From the NCBI GenBank assembly GCA_964539825.1, contig CAZIKF010000001.1:62001-126000 (forward strand): 64,000 nt of DNA, written 5' to 3'. This document shows positions 38,801 through 45,239 of this stretch, piece by piece. The notes under the pieces are model-generated. The model was not told the origin of the DNA. It saw only the letters and a list, made by a program, of their open reading frames with translations, and did not search any database. Source of the stretch: CAZIKF01 sp964539825. Its GTDB lineage: Bacteria; Muiribacteriota; UBA6191. Every line of letters starts with the position of its first letter. Positions within the stretch are counted from its first letter, which is position 1. Position numbers and translations under genes: made by a program.

Positions 38801-41637
38801 TTATGGATCTTCTCGTTACCAACCAGGGAGCAAATTCAGTTTCAGTTTATCAGCGAAATCCCAATTCAACAGGAATAGGAGATCTCTTTCGAAGTGGGAT
38901 ACACCTCAATGTTGGGGCTTCTGGAAATATTTTTAGTAAATCGGTTGTAGTGACCGATACCGTATTTCTTGGAAAGGAGCTTTCAAATTCCCCTACAAAC
39001 CTCCCCACAGATACAGCCCCTATAATCGGGTTAGCCCACACAATTTGGGATGGTTATTACTACGGTCAGCACAGCACGAGCTTTCCGTTCTACCACACGG
39101 GCATTCTTTCTACCCAACGAACCACATCGGGCATAGTTAGTGTACAAAGTAGCCCCGAGGAAACCTTTTCAATCCTCGGTTCTTTCCTTACCACCGAGGG
39201 CTTGATTTTTAATACCTCAAGGAGTGTACAGGGAACAACATTTCCAATCATTCTGGAAACAACAATTATCAATGACGATCTCATCCCAGATCTCGTGGTG
39301 TTAGACAGCGTGAACCAAAAGCTTTCGGTGATTTTGTCGGATAATGGAAGGAGCATTACTTACGATCCAGATCGTAAGGACTATGATTTGACAGGGGTAG
39401 GAGCTGGTCTCGCAATTGGGGATCTCAATGAATCCTTTGATAATGATCTTCAGACACGAAATGATATTGTAGTTTCCAATTTCGATCAGAGTTCCATAAC
39501 CATATTCTTTAATGGTGGTAAACCCACTGGAACCGGAGGAAATGAAGATTTCATTTTCAATCATCCCGGATTTCCGACGGAAACTATCTCCGTGGGCCGA
39601 GGACCCAGGGGATTAACAATTGCAGACTTGGATGAGGATGGACACAATGATATTGCTGTAGCCAATGAAATTAGTAACAACTTAGCTATCATCTACCATA
39701 AAGGTGATGTCCCACAGACCTTCACCTACCACAACCCCGTCTACTACACCACCGGATTTTCCCCATCATCTGTGATTGCTATGCGTACAAGAACGCATAG
39801 GGGCAGTTCCTCTGCTCTCCTGGACTTATTGGTGCTCAATGAAGATAGTGAAGACGTCTCCATACTGCTTAACAAAAGCAATCAAGGGTCGAGAGGTTTT
39901 GAAAATCCTCGTTCGATTAAAATCTCCGAGCAATTTCCCTCCTTTAGTCGTCTGATTAATATCTCTACGGAACAGCGACAAGACCCATTTAATGAAATTC
40001 CAAGGATTATGAGATCGGGAGATTTCGGCAATATCACTACCCATGCTGCAGTGAAACTACGGGAGAAGTTCAGTTTAAATTCTGAGGATGAATCGGAGCT
40101 TGCAACTGAGACACTTCGTTACCAAAACCTCATCATAGGTCAAAAACGCATGCTCTATTCCCTGAAAAACATTGGAGCCAAGGAATATAGTGCTTATAGA
40201 GCAGCTATCACAAGCTTCACCGTGGAGAATGATGGACGTCTTACCTTTGATTCTCTTCGAACCTTTGATGACGGTGTAGTCAAAAGCCTTATCACCAGTG
40301 GTAGCGATATCTTTTTAAATCGAACCCAGCTGAGTGAGAGGATCTGGCTCGGAGGTAGTGATTCTCAGAGTAGTTTGGAAAGCAGCGTTTATACTACCTC
40401 GCTCATTCATGTTCTACCTTTAGGACCTGATGTCAGGAACAGCGCCATTCAGACAATCTCTGACGGACTCCCTCCAGCGGATAGCGCGCTAGATATTCGA
40501 TTTTCGCAATTGGGTGCAGGGCTCGAAGCAATGACCTTCACATCCAATCCCTATACGGGGGTACACCATATTTACGCTCTTCATTCAGGAAGGGATAAAG
40601 GTGTCCTGGAACTGAAAAACCTTTCAACCCTGAGCCCTTCCGTTGAGTATGTTTTCAATTCACTACGACAGACTCCGACCCAAACCACTCCAAGGACCTC
40701 TTTTTCCACAGATGTTTCCTTATTTGAACCGGGAGGCATGACTCTTGATCCAAATTCGCTCTCACTCCTGCTAGTTGATCGTGGAAACCAATTCATACGT
40801 GTGGTTGATCTTGAGGATAACGTAACTCGCACTATGCCCCTGAGAGGCTCTGCTAATCCGATACTTGAGAATATCGTCGATATCACGAATGTAAAAAATA
40901 CCTTTAATTACTATGTCATTACGAATGATCGAAGACTCTATCTCATCAATCCATCTGACTCACCTATCAGTGTCACTACACAAGTATTTTCGATTGATTT
41001 CACCACTGAGAGTTCCTTTGATTGGTTTAAGGTTGAGAGCCGGAGTGACTTTCTATACATTGGTGCTCGTGATACGAATGAGCCGCCTACTAGCGGCAAG
41101 ATCTATAAAATTGATCTGACTTCAACTCCGCTAGGTGTAACCGAGATTACCCTCGCGAATTCACAGTCTTTGGGAGGACTTGGCGGCTTCACCCTGGACC
41201 CGGATGGCAATACCCTTTACTATTCGGAAAAGAACAACTTCCTCATTAAGAAATTGGATCTCTCGGCAGCTTCACTCGTTGCGGAGACAATAGCTGGTAT
41301 TTCTGGTCTCAGGGGTCACTTCGATGGGGCCGTTTCGACTGCCTTGATCAATTCTCCGGGTGACCTTGCTCTTAATAAGGCTTTGGATAAGGTGATCTTT
41401 TTGGATGGACCTACCGTTCGCTCCCTGGGATTATCCCCTAGTGCGGTGTCAGGAGATCTGGAGCTTTCCACAATTTCGGGTGATCCCGCCCGAACTGGTA
41501 TTCTTGACGGAGATGGGCAGCGAGCACGTTTCATATTACCTGCTTACCTGTTTTACGAATTTAAGAATGGCAAAGACACCTTGTATCTCTCAGATGAATT
41601 AGCCCATAATGTGCGCAAGGTTGAAATCGATCCCTAA
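23854..41637 (+). CDS. giant multidomain surface lipoprotein (5927 residues)
   Basis: Putative adhesin or sheath-like surface protein; not assigned to a named family. I choose the ATG at 23854 because it yields a lipoprotein signal ending in LLLQGC (lipid-modified Cys24) followed by six glycines. In order: a carboxypeptidase-regulatory-like fold (about 90-230); many Ig/cadherin-like units (about 495-3815), whose borders show some 23 versions of NDxPxF or NNPPxI; within these a LamG/concanavalin-like domain (about 800-1005, from IGFYGFEEAAG to KLDDFKIYRSAL); an IPT/TIG-like domain (about 3965-4055); NHL-like blades; about six FG-GAP/VCBS-like repeats with DLDEDGHNDIA-type calcium loops (about 4910-5340); and C-terminal NHL-like blades. 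Calcium-type loops recur. The frame is unbroken over 17.8 kb. It stands between ubiE and a glycosyltransferase gene, 24 bases apart. Confidence 0.9.
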   Translation: MNESKYWNRAALIGFLLTLLLQGCGGGGGGIPSSGGTTGTPTAPGSPSQSAGVVAQVNGEVGVPQSTSQSILRNLSRVSKVVSNVDLQRQTNSPLSGVTVELWAVRDEGDIGEVEYLKLGQALTGADGKYQISILGTVNTQLPSLSKTSCVTSPPSLSKTICVTSLASLYISTHLVKIKLKRPNFSPPIDKSITFRPSVNNKILGEADSSVDLTIDASIDVQQGQNLKVEVISTRELEEWDRRLSGFRTDFAQNPGSFDWNPNEWIPQDLSERLVIQEQVDLDGNGDLDETQPLVVFDKPQIQNLAPVIRKKSGSDTFGKIVRIFEMDADGDSAFGEGADLVSASIFGGDSSRGQLSSFVDLFSEGEVLSSQAVAALDVTSPVVQFIIPLPQNPPAEVSGDLNIRLEYSDETAIDLSSLKVWLNEKIEFLNPLRFTLAPGADFAQQFFQKERDSLTGKGVGTFTLENVIFALGPRSHTLFASIKDFAGNLSQAQVTFVVNAAPEFETNTPRVFPVSEGIQLSTTRIQIFDVDRMDVELISLSGSLPPNIFLTTSTASGSPRTNKLFKLDPVSGITSSEIEVFLNVQSNHDLALSGNRVLQIVATDFPKNTSGIEQKGTEVPFSLTLRAIASNNPPDLQAICWTNEIRPDNIFRQSPHSVCTVLNTTEELRYCRTSASATLPLTIDENKLAQFTLCGFELDSEDEISFEYAGITRTGSGEDQETTAVPEFTSEFFFIPPVSTDYAWDSTSVFLSSSLKESTISTFQWKPFGNEFRDENILVFRATDNKGNDGVRSCLGNLALSEDLIGFYGFEEAAGTLVADLISGNDGFLTGDVLRVPGTIQQALFFDGVNDRLDTIRTVDLQIQDKFSLEIWVRPQSFPGLGLQTGTILISEDQTLYLKLTPSGNSYQAQFGISTSIGSEELSGGTLNPLQWHHIVVVYDSSSLTLFVDGQQASSSPLSGAVQSSFSRLSLGIDQLEKFRGKLDDFKIYRSALQNTDIQIASSCVASVEQSIILSVTTVEDAPFIESVNTLGLVTGEFPGSSVYADKPFRIQIQSNPDFFEAYREVSNSVLFKAQQGEPIEIIFEGNDDENRFSIGNADGKNAAAELLQLAANPDWLTLSQEPLEGKTFYALVLEGTPTSQDSVLIQTIDILSDDPGGKAKQENLYRFHIEVLDQNDQPYFLEGAGNALSQTPPSLSPLKSVTITLASTEDQPLTFWIHSFDIDPVPPTKPKTSPYFNPELFTFQYNAPVLARLNTEPLPIELEPYSNGATYRSAKIQWTPGSVDTGENLPAGVGAIKENKILIQTRAVCPALSLLIDNCLNQVNTVDVRIEVLSVDEAPKFRSLFLNNLPLLDETGEVHSLRIVDLAEGVRVELKQEIKDEENQAINDIVIKKEDTSLSSFKSNFTLVNVAKGGAIGVGSQNSFVVMTGAPQVKDYIDLSKAGTPICSLPLWVNPDETSQCSPPVVSMTLEALNAIAATGATTVSTKVLKFRVADVADPIFFVDPATHNPAVRLSNSTTNVKFNADRNVSALEDTLFTLELAAYNDSDKDPQLWDGFQFFLLQLPDPPGDISINSNTFKTTNTTAVLSWTPRQEHVEGTEDKVHSVIVRACVRDPQKVDPTLILASSCRDQRFKINVNAVADPPIIFFGEGLRNLEENPITPANPFLVFEDALFERLIRVEDEDLQSVNLQASFSLAAVTGSVDVAARSSGTSLSSTNETIQPPNFEPIDGDEGTNFVETLVSWETIDFDDLFTTSIGSHPTVATYVLHLEANTRGVSDASGKTVTDVFLEVRSVNDIPTFTTGIIGPILQTDGQDTLTTTIDLLDLVTNEEGDPLSFTLIDKGTAGVFLADLSATESNTRTRILHLTSSPGENGVADHSLVLKVEERDNPDNSTIAQLILQVTDSNDPPKFEDNPLFTAAFTLTEGESKVDTLDVLDADLLSAESLELVTFTVVGSFDSSFSNPTLLFSDGTNFSVTANFSFFGTTVPAPLNSPRALFQFTFSPRKLTGNSPFGITTYYLQFTATDRFKEDDLSECQKTGDSPPCPKSDITTVAFEILPVDNRPSFVSINQQAIGTLGVIPICVTTPTCFEDDFFARQQDPASLSPFLFAVKAEDQETEPLSFQFSSPLGVSLISASIDNLTFAAPPFSSSPLHPTSPDSVFLSFIPTNGNVGLETFVLKVTDPGQGGGASVNSTRTATREFSILVQNAPDKPEFLSIEHQSIDVLSSVSAVVFYEDRLEEILISIDDLDLYIPKGFSEAETFILTSSYGLDTTGIRELERELFPPEFFSYQLMNLTSFAGLQILSSTTNNQILFEFSSPANLVQTTPENFAKLHWAPEERFTFPKFNSTEFGASGGDIIWKLRARSFASNSIDSLRPTSIETLIRIRVFPVNDQPVIQNTKLEALATQDQAFTFAIQGIDEEENSLLYIFETRGCDPDSVPPIVPPTCNPGDMDFDGADVQWNPTNEDTISPFYDIKVFAQDTGKVSDISVSGLPPTTPLSSELYTLRIFLNDLDDPAIRSGSVNPLTQTTEDSLYITGLKYSDPDFFDTLSFHFHLLPPGMTIEDDDLDGEATIRWIPNLPGSYPVIVRIDSSKNSALRSSVFFNFNVEVTPVNDPPFFRSLPLTTLKENDSYLYNIDVTDEDDTSSFLTLLTQDIPELNLSCDPNPQQFVELFASDRKLQGSTNLAGLEDQESSLDQEGLVTSIDICIQASDGLATATQAFTLIVQADNNPPTIEQMIITSTPVGSSQLVPTQNPYSQLDLLITSEPLVYKDPSLRTASLFQGVENQITMIFTDEEGDYPLSFQELEGPGVTLTQTSAPNLSHVTLTLTWTPQTSHIVDAPTIKIRAIDDRNKPTDLIIRTRIADTPDLPTFTFNKTLQFIDEDLPQTISLGGVDPDLDSVLSYSIVPFDTTTSHPVKPLFRDNPFDLNSLQLEINNQGSVTFLSQVSSPAVLISAPDQVPVTFSICGSPRITGSGFESDCVTATYRYQILSRDDKPFFSPSIPSTVKTTAKEGDSALSSNLGYTGGSSAGLTFRKVRSTDPCPLETSQEICVIDEESTTSNDLFGTKTKVQLFLSVPAVPPGGLLLTDPQEACYVVSSGASCPLSSVPFQCSLIPAGCSSAQYTVVQTLSWNSIPFDQPTVRNIEVIAQQSQDSTKQGTFTFSLEIENTNRVPIINNSAPLVPELINESSTFTYSLADRSTDADGDPLVYEITQGVSKMTINTNSGLITWTPNASHIGEHLIELRVRDLPSSGPALSYTTNLEITVLRKNNPPIIESDLRKINDISSTRSTIATEALLFEAKIFARDEEGDAFSFFPSLSTLNGQPLPVEFDLTSFGRIAWTPPNSFVGPNTLLVVVKDTASGSSSSQEFDITVKNVNSPPVILNSISEIISVSEQELFTHSYSITDPDAADNQSYSVSVSPFLSASISPLGVLLVQPLADDAGTYVVDVTVSDNGGLTDTNTFTLEVLQKNNPPSLELIPDPLFVNRANIFNYQLFANDPEQDTLTFFFEAKPTNVDLDQDSGLLTITPLALQGQQEFIVFCQDSIGQESSHRVVKLRFIDSAPPLITSVPEQVGKILTEYTYTVESDAPEFAVQLLQGPLGMVVPVGQKVLIWTPSFTPPTLDQSGVYVVILRITTIIDDEPVQSAPQRYLLTISKENDSPTLELAQDVNGISIDTYDASQGVTFLKTIMTVKDLNVEDLSRLDFYFFNTNRSKLDTSTPLSSSLAQLQEVPGTRIIKDGVAQVDFELVWTPDNVAAFAVPNGDINDFVFLASDGITESESVAIEFNVTNKNDLPVFFDDENQGVSEIAFVGKTYRREFFARDLDKQITYFCLDTTKFFNPVQAQSPPIFPSLSPITLVGSDVVLSNANSLTLEGDGPLLITAGAVPNNTICRKGTAVTGIDDPNPERGKLSKATLVWEPTEDNINTEPFEDLPLTLWDNVQTTVTNTDPKFTLKLAPVIRNLVPNIQYTGEEVVISGDGIVLNENQLNIKFLRSDGSISAVTEVFDLSDSNPGQGKFIVPKGTVIGFLSVGFTSFSSPVPFTVLDGKTSLIAGSTNVDQDLLSSPSGLAVTYITPTSAVIFVSNTEYHTIHTYLRDENTGLTSSLGILSGQIGRSGDATGNRSQAQFNFPTGLSLAHRNSKPWLIVADTNNNKIKAIDISEIYTSLDLSTSSFPAYSLATSTHLNRPYKAIQHSDPTSSDYFFIANTFNNTIEMVYLGSTAIEELPEREPTTISSSLIYTSSQDPFSLEFKTLPNITNANVDGSQNTYTVAGTGYSRVDAFGNLFHPIDLAMTPTPAGYSLLVNSYSNYKYSFNNSFKVNLYSGPDRNLAREDDANIRYQSNITVTNDLMAADFGADQSNYDGDVLLVSQSNRDEYTSVNGLSAVIPQTGVPRTDKGQFLITGMESLYTQPVNLASQVSNDIFEANFAQLENLPSTEKTLYQTFELEIPHGVTQVGFIKNPNPGFEQNTAAILVQPATREITVTPLNDDGIYAITSMIKTRLPAEIGNEELGEPFYYDTNQDFVDDMFLPVPNLSSVYVFPGRTAAPPSPPLTFDTQNYWLINSSSFGTDCSNGDCLGGVLQVTVGRAMGFIVGPPNATNQTNPGQADLDTNRSILRGEDLILVSTTDLDSSIKIVDAYGWTEQNDADGASIAGYRDMKFHINYNTASPAGTMNDFTTFPTGVVVVDFDSAPYQDTFVRTDNVPEQVCVGHFTNFALKQSCANQEDDDGTCLKTTTEGSSPELTDVALNWVIDDDINTTPVFSDLSGELLNLEQIFIRFAAGAGTSVHPLALIGAEPVGDGVYTVSVSERSVGPIHCGQPIRRANRILTPRVNELDLSRAFINGGNQFGKPDSLFFTDSTFAFKAMDMVDTNFFNIQTFQSFPGADTVLKDGAGNTFGSAGDFLMYDFTGDGNPDLVILHPVEQKLSFRLGTGNNSGRLFAEDTAEEIQILDTLENPVSIDLIKSTTISVDGFMDLLVTNQGANSVSVYQRNPNSTGIGDLFRSGIHLNVGASGNIFSKSVVVTDTVFLGKELSNSPTNLPTDTAPIIGLAHTIWDGYYYGQHSTSFPFYHTGILSTQRTTSGIVSVQSSPEETFSILGSFLTTEGLIFNTSRSVQGTTFPIILETTIINDDLIPDLVVLDSVNQKLSVILSDNGRSITYDPDRKDYDLTGVGAGLAIGDLNESFDNDLQTRNDIVVSNFDQSSITIFFNGGKPTGTGGNEDFIFNHPGFPTETISVGRGPRGLTIADLDEDGHNDIAVANEISNNLAIIYHKGDVPQTFTYHNPVYYTTGFSPSSVIAMRTRTHRGSSSALLDLLVLNEDSEDVSILLNKSNQGSRGFENPRSIKISEQFPSFSRLINISTEQRQDPFNEIPRIMRSGDFGNITTHAAVKLREKFSLNSEDESELATETLRYQNLIIGQKRMLYSLKNIGAKEYSAYRAAITSFTVENDGRLTFDSLRTFDDGVVKSLITSGSDIFLNRTQLSERIWLGGSDSQSSLESSVYTTSLIHVLPLGPDVRNSAIQTISDGLPPADSALDIRFSQLGAGLEAMTFTSNPYTGVHHIYALHSGRDKGVLELKNLSTLSPSVEYVFNSLRQTPTQTTPRTSFSTDVSLFEPGGMTLDPNSLSLLLVDRGNQFIRVVDLEDNVTRTMPLRGSANPILENIVDITNVKNTFNYYVITNDRRLYLINPSDSPISVTTQVFSIDFTTESSFDWFKVESRSDFLYIGARDTNEPPTSGKIYKIDLTSTPLGVTEITLANSQSLGGLGGFTLDPDGNTLYYSEKNNFLIKKLDLSAASLVAETIAGISGLRGHFDGAVSTALINSPGDLALNKALDKVIFLDGPTVRSLGLSPSAVSGDLELSTISGDPARTGILDGDGQRARFILPAYLFYEFKNGKDTLYLSDELAHNVRKVEIDP
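23919..23942 (+). repeat. G-tract repeat at the lipobox codons
   Basis: GGG, then three runs of GGGGG separated by single C, with loops of 4, 1 and 1 bases. This is a canonical G-quadruplex-type pattern on the coding strand, and also a GGGGGC hexamer repeat that encodes the Gly linker after the lipidated cysteine. Loss or gain of a unit would keep the frame. Confidence 0.6.
24280..24351 (+). repeat. 36-bp tandem duplication inside the giant gene
   Basis: Two adjacent 36-base units (24280-24315 and 24316-24351) encode PSLSKTSCVTSP and PSLSKTICVTSL. They differ at several positions, so the duplication is not brand new. It adds two cysteines to the regulatory-like fold near the N-terminus. Confidence 0.7.
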
Positions 41638-41661
41638 TATTTCTTTCAGCCCAACGACCTT

Positions 41662-42603
41662 ATGGATTTGACCGTTGTAATTCCTGTTCTAAATGAAGCT
41701 GAAGTTATAGAAGAACTCTTTAACACGATTGTTGATCAGCTTTCGGTCTCGGAACTTAGTTTTGAGGTCATTGTTGTAGATGATGGCTCTAGCGATAACA
41801 CCCTTGAAATTCTTCGCAAAATCTCAGTGAATCACCCTGTTTTAAAGTGTGTTAGTCTCAGTCGTAATTTTGGACAAACCTCCGCTCTTTCGGCTGGAAT
41901 TCGAGGGGCGTCTGGGGAATGGGTAGCGACCCTGGACGGAGACATGCAGAACGACCCCGCAGATATTCTTCCCCTGGTGGAAGAATGTAAGCAAGGTTAT
42001 GATATTGTTTCTGGCTGGCGTAAAAATCGAGAGGATACCTTCCTCAGGGTTTTTGTCTCCAAGATCGCCAATCAAATCGCTTCCAAAATAACAGGACTAC
42101 AACTCCATGATTATGGATGCTCCATGAAGGTATATCGAAGGGGAATCTTACAGAGAATCCGTCTCTATGGAGAAATGCACCGCTTTTTACCCATCTACGC
42201 TTCTTTGAAGGGGGCCAGGGTAACTGAGAGAGAGGTCAAACATCATCCTCGTACCAAGGGCCAATCGAAATATGGGTACCAGAGAATTCTCAGAGTGCTT
42301 CTCGATATGCTCATGTTTTCCTTTCTCTTCCATTCAAGAAGCCCGTTACCTTTTTTCTCCCGAATCTCCGTGATTTTATTCACGGCTGGACTCGGGTGTA
42401 TTTTTCCTGGAGTATGGCAAGGTAACGCGTTATTGCTTTTCGCTGGACTCTTTCTATTCACGGTTTCCGGTTTCCTGGTTCTCTTTGCTTTGATCCTGGA
42501 ACTGATCATCAGAACCCATTACCTATCTCAGCAGGAAACCCAATACTCCATTCAGGAAATAATCAATTTCCCTTCCCATCCTGATTTTGTATCCGCAAGT
42601 TAA
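41662..42603 (+). CDS. family 2 glycosyltransferase, polyprenyl-phosphate type
   Basis: A 313-residue membrane-bound enzyme likely to move a sugar from a nucleotide donor to a polyprenyl phosphate. The GT-A domain (about 1-225) shows VIVVDDGSSDNT and the metal-binding ATLDGDMQNDP, and HPRTKGQSKYGYQRI, the usual end of DPM1/ArnC/GtrB-like enzymes. Two C-terminal membrane helices follow (about 232-255 and 258-285). It starts 24 bases after the giant lipoprotein gene on the same strand, so the two may be cotranscribed; glycosylation of that protein or of a surface glycan is a guess. No clear ribosome site precedes the ATG. Confidence 0.9.
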   Translation: MDLTVVIPVLNEAEVIEELFNTIVDQLSVSELSFEVIVVDDGSSDNTLEILRKISVNHPVLKCVSLSRNFGQTSALSAGIRGASGEWVATLDGDMQNDPADILPLVEECKQGYDIVSGWRKNREDTFLRVFVSKIANQIASKITGLQLHDYGCSMKVYRRGILQRIRLYGEMHRFLPIYASLKGARVTEREVKHHPRTKGQSKYGYQRILRVLLDMLMFSFLFHSRSPLPFFSRISVILFTAGLGCIFPGVWQGNALLLFAGLFLFTVSGFLVLFALILELIIRTHYLSQQETQYSIQEIINFPSHPDFVSAS

Positions 42604-42624
42604 TCAGGTCTCAGTCTACTTTTT

Positions 42625-44415
42625 TCACCGCTGGGATGTAGACCGAAAGACTTTAAGATTTTCTTCCGCGGGCTCATAGCCATTTTCAGCTGCGATTTCC
42701 AACCATTGGAGTCCTAACTTTCGATCAAGAGGTATTCCATCTCCTAAGAGATACATCATTGCTAAATTATTCTGAGCCCTGGGATGACCCTGACCCGCTG
42801 CCTTGACGAAGTAGCTATAAGCCGTATCCTTCCTCGTTTCGACATGCTCGCCACGCCAATAGATTTCCCCTAGTGTCACCAGTGCCTCAGGATCATCCTT
42901 TGATACCGCCCTTTCAAGCCAAAGCCTACACTTCTTTGGATCTGGCTCGGTTCCTATTCCCAATTTATACATATAGGCCAGTTTAATCTGCGCCGTTAAA
43001 TTGTCATACTCAGCTGCTTGCTTCAGGGCAGCTATCGCATTGGCATAATCCTTTTCGTCGAGAAACGACATCGCTTTCTCATAATATTCGTTACCGACAT
43101 ACGCATAGATCTTGCCCTGCATTAGAAAACCAGTGAGCACTAAAGTGAAAACTACAAATGAAGAGAAAACAAATAGTCTACGCAGGAACAACCCCTCCTC
43201 AATCAGATTCGTAGGAATACCTTTGAGCCTTTCAACCTGGAGCTTTGGGGGAATCTCCGGGATCTCTTCATCCTCGATTTCACCTCCCGAGGGCCTACCA
43301 ATGCCTGGTGGTTGCGCCATTTGAAAGTCAGATAGCTCGGGTAACTCAGGCATTAACTCCAGGTCTTCCTCTAAAAGCTTTGGGACTTCCTGATGAGGAA
43401 TTATCTTCTTTGAAGCTTCTATTCTCTTCGTAACAAGATCCACCTCAATGGCAAAGTCCTCTGTCAGGTTCAGCTCTTGAAGCAGCCACTCAAAACTCTT
43501 AAGCTCCTCATCCTGAGTACAGCAGTTCAGGGAGGCTTCAAGCTGGGGAAGAAGCTGAGTTCGAGCATATAGTCTCAGCCCCTTCAGTGCCTGTGTTTTA
43601 ACGCGGTTGTCAGAAACTCTAGAGGACTGCAAAAAGATGTCGTATGCTTCCTCTAAGGGCTCCATATCCTTAAATAGGGCTATAAAACCTTCCAGGCTGT
43701 TGGCACGAACTCGAGAGTCTGAATGATTCGTCAGGAACCGAAATTTTTCAATCGCTTCCAGGGGACTTAAAGTACGCCTTTGGACTAGAATATGGGGGAA
43801 AATCTTAGCGATACCGGAGAGCACAAAGGGATCTTCTTCAAGATAGAGAAGTTCCAGTGAAAAGGAGGGTAAGGCAAACTCTCTATCCTCTATTTTTCTT
43901 AGCCAAATTAATTTTTGTTCTCTCTCCAAAGCCAGGTACTCTTCCCTGGAAATTTCTCGCAGAGATTGAGCTTTCTCAGCTAGTTTATCCCTGACAATAT
44001 TTCCTTCCAGAGAATCCAAGAACTTGCGGAGGTAACTTCTTTCAGGTCCCTGGGTTTGAGTAACTGCATTGCGCAGGTAGGCTCTGATATCGAGATCGCA
44101 GCGATCTATCACTGATCTTTGAAAGTCCCATAGGAGCCTTCTTTGGGAAGCATCTAAGCAGTTGTCAAGTAAAATCAGGAACCTGTTTGAATCAAGCTGG
44201 GAAGACTTAAAATGCTTGTTTTGTATTCCCCAGAAAAAGAGATATAGGCATTGCTGCTTCCAGCCCTGCGGGGAGTCAGTGGAAACAATCTGGACATAGA
44301 TATATTTCTGAACACCCGCTTCATCAAGGCCGCTGAGAATCTGCTCTCGAAGGGTTTCCAATCGAGCCTCAAGACTAAGTGTTTTTTGCTCACCCGCCTC
44401 GCTCAAGAGCCTCAC
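42625..44415 (-). CDS. HEAT-repeat / Sel1-repeat membrane protein
   Basis: A 596-residue protein of unknown function. The N-terminal about 320 residues are helical HEAT-like repeats (EEDPFVLSGIAKIFPHI, DSRVRANSLEGF). A Pro/Glu-rich linker (about 340-400) leads to one membrane helix (about 412-430). The C-terminal part has about four Sel1-type TPR units (AQIKLAYMYKLGIGTEPD, AQNNLAMMYLLGDGIPLD). Inferred topology: HEAT inside, Sel1 outside the inner membrane. The frame opens at GTG 44415, with GGGAGG only one base upstream; the TTG at 44406 is a plausible real start. It is a paralogue of the gene at 45236-46693. A candidate promoter lies at 44451-44478. Confidence 0.8.
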   Translation of the reverse strand: MRLLSEAGEQKTLSLEARLETLREQILSGLDEAGVQKYIYVQIVSTDSPQGWKQQCLYLFFWGIQNKHFKSSQLDSNRFLILLDNCLDASQRRLLWDFQRSVIDRCDLDIRAYLRNAVTQTQGPERSYLRKFLDSLEGNIVRDKLAEKAQSLREISREEYLALEREQKLIWLRKIEDREFALPSFSLELLYLEEDPFVLSGIAKIFPHILVQRRTLSPLEAIEKFRFLTNHSDSRVRANSLEGFIALFKDMEPLEEAYDIFLQSSRVSDNRVKTQALKGLRLYARTQLLPQLEASLNCCTQDEELKSFEWLLQELNLTEDFAIEVDLVTKRIEASKKIIPHQEVPKLLEEDLELMPELPELSDFQMAQPPGIGRPSGGEIEDEEIPEIPPKLQVERLKGIPTNLIEEGLFLRRLFVFSSFVVFTLVLTGFLMQGKIYAYVGNEYYEKAMSFLDEKDYANAIAALKQAAEYDNLTAQIKLAYMYKLGIGTEPDPKKCRLWLERAVSKDDPEALVTLGEIYWRGEHVETRKDTAYSYFVKAAGQGHPRAQNNLAMMYLLGDGIPLDRKLGLQWLEIAAENGYEPAEENLKVFRSTSQR

Positions 44416-44450
44416 ACCTCCCTAAGAAATTCTTTCAGCCACCAGGTAAA

Positions 44451-44478
44451 AGTATACCTTAGATGAATTTAAATCCAA
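44451..44478 (-). promoter_or_regulatory. possible promoter of the HEAT/Sel1 gene
   Basis: On the minus strand TTGGAT (44473-44478), 16 bases, then TATACT (44451-44456). The predicted start is about 30 bases before the gene. Both boxes are fair matches; the gap after ruvA (197 bp) supports a separate transcript. Confidence 0.45.
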
Positions 44479-44612
44479 CCCTACCAGCCATTTCCCATTT
44501 CCGTATGGTTGGAATTGGAATAGATTTGAAAAACTGAATTGGGATAATTGGGTAACGAGGGAACTGCTCTCAGATACCGTTTCTTGGTTCACAGCTGCCG
44601 CCTAAGCTTCAA

Positions 44613-45239
44613 CTATCGGCTCTGGTAAAAGTACTTAAGACACTCGGAAATTCTCTTTTCCTGATCGAGGGCTGAAAACTCCTTCAGCCCTCCGATATGC
44701 TTCAGAGACTTTTTTACTTCACTCGCCGTAAAGCCCAACTGTTTGAGCGCACCTTCCACAGTGGGATCACTATAAGAAACTTCGGACTCGGGGGTTTGGG
44801 CTGGCGGCCCTACTCTTATCCCATACTTTTCAGAAATTCTTCCAGCACCATCGGAACAATCAAGCAGGATCTGGGAAAGAAGCTTTTTCCCTACTCCCGG
44901 AATTTTGCCAAATGTCTTGATCTCACCCTCAATCAAACAGCCAAGAATTTCTTCAGGGTTCAACATGGATAAAACCGAAAGCGCGGTCCGCGGACCAACT
45001 TTATTTGCTTTGAGCAAGAGCTCAAAAACTTCTAGTTTCAAAAGGCTGTCAAATCCGAAAAGAGTAGGTTCACCATCCCGAAAAACTTGGAATGTGAAGA
45101 GTTCTTCCTCGCTTCCTACCCCCCCTATATAAAGCTCTGTCTTTTGATCTAGATAAACGGAAAACCCCATTGACCCTGTATTTAATATGATTCTACCAGG
45201 CTCCCTGAGGAGGACTTTTCCTTTAATATATGAAATCAT
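44613..45239 (-). CDS. ruvA: Holliday junction DNA helicase subunit RuvA
   Basis: Binds four-way DNA junctions as a tetramer and loads RuvB for branch migration. The 208 residues fit the family: N-terminal OB fold (MISYIKGKVL...GFSVYL), a central pair of helix-hairpin-helix motifs (LLKANKVGPRTALSVLS and FGKIPGVGKKLLSQILL), an acidic/proline linker and a C-terminal domain III (VEGALKQLGFTASEVKKSL). ruvB and ruvC are not in the window. Its start overlaps the stop of the upstream HEAT gene by four bases, so the two are translationally coupled, an unusual partner for ruvA. Confidence 0.96.
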   Translation of the reverse strand: MISYIKGKVLLREPGRIILNTGSMGFSVYLDQKTELYIGGVGSEEELFTFQVFRDGEPTLFGFDSLLKLEVFELLLKANKVGPRTALSVLSMLNPEEILGCLIEGEIKTFGKIPGVGKKLLSQILLDCSDGAGRISEKYGIRVGPPAQTPESEVSYSDPTVEGALKQLGFTASEVKKSLKHIGGLKEFSALDQEKRISECLKYFYQSR

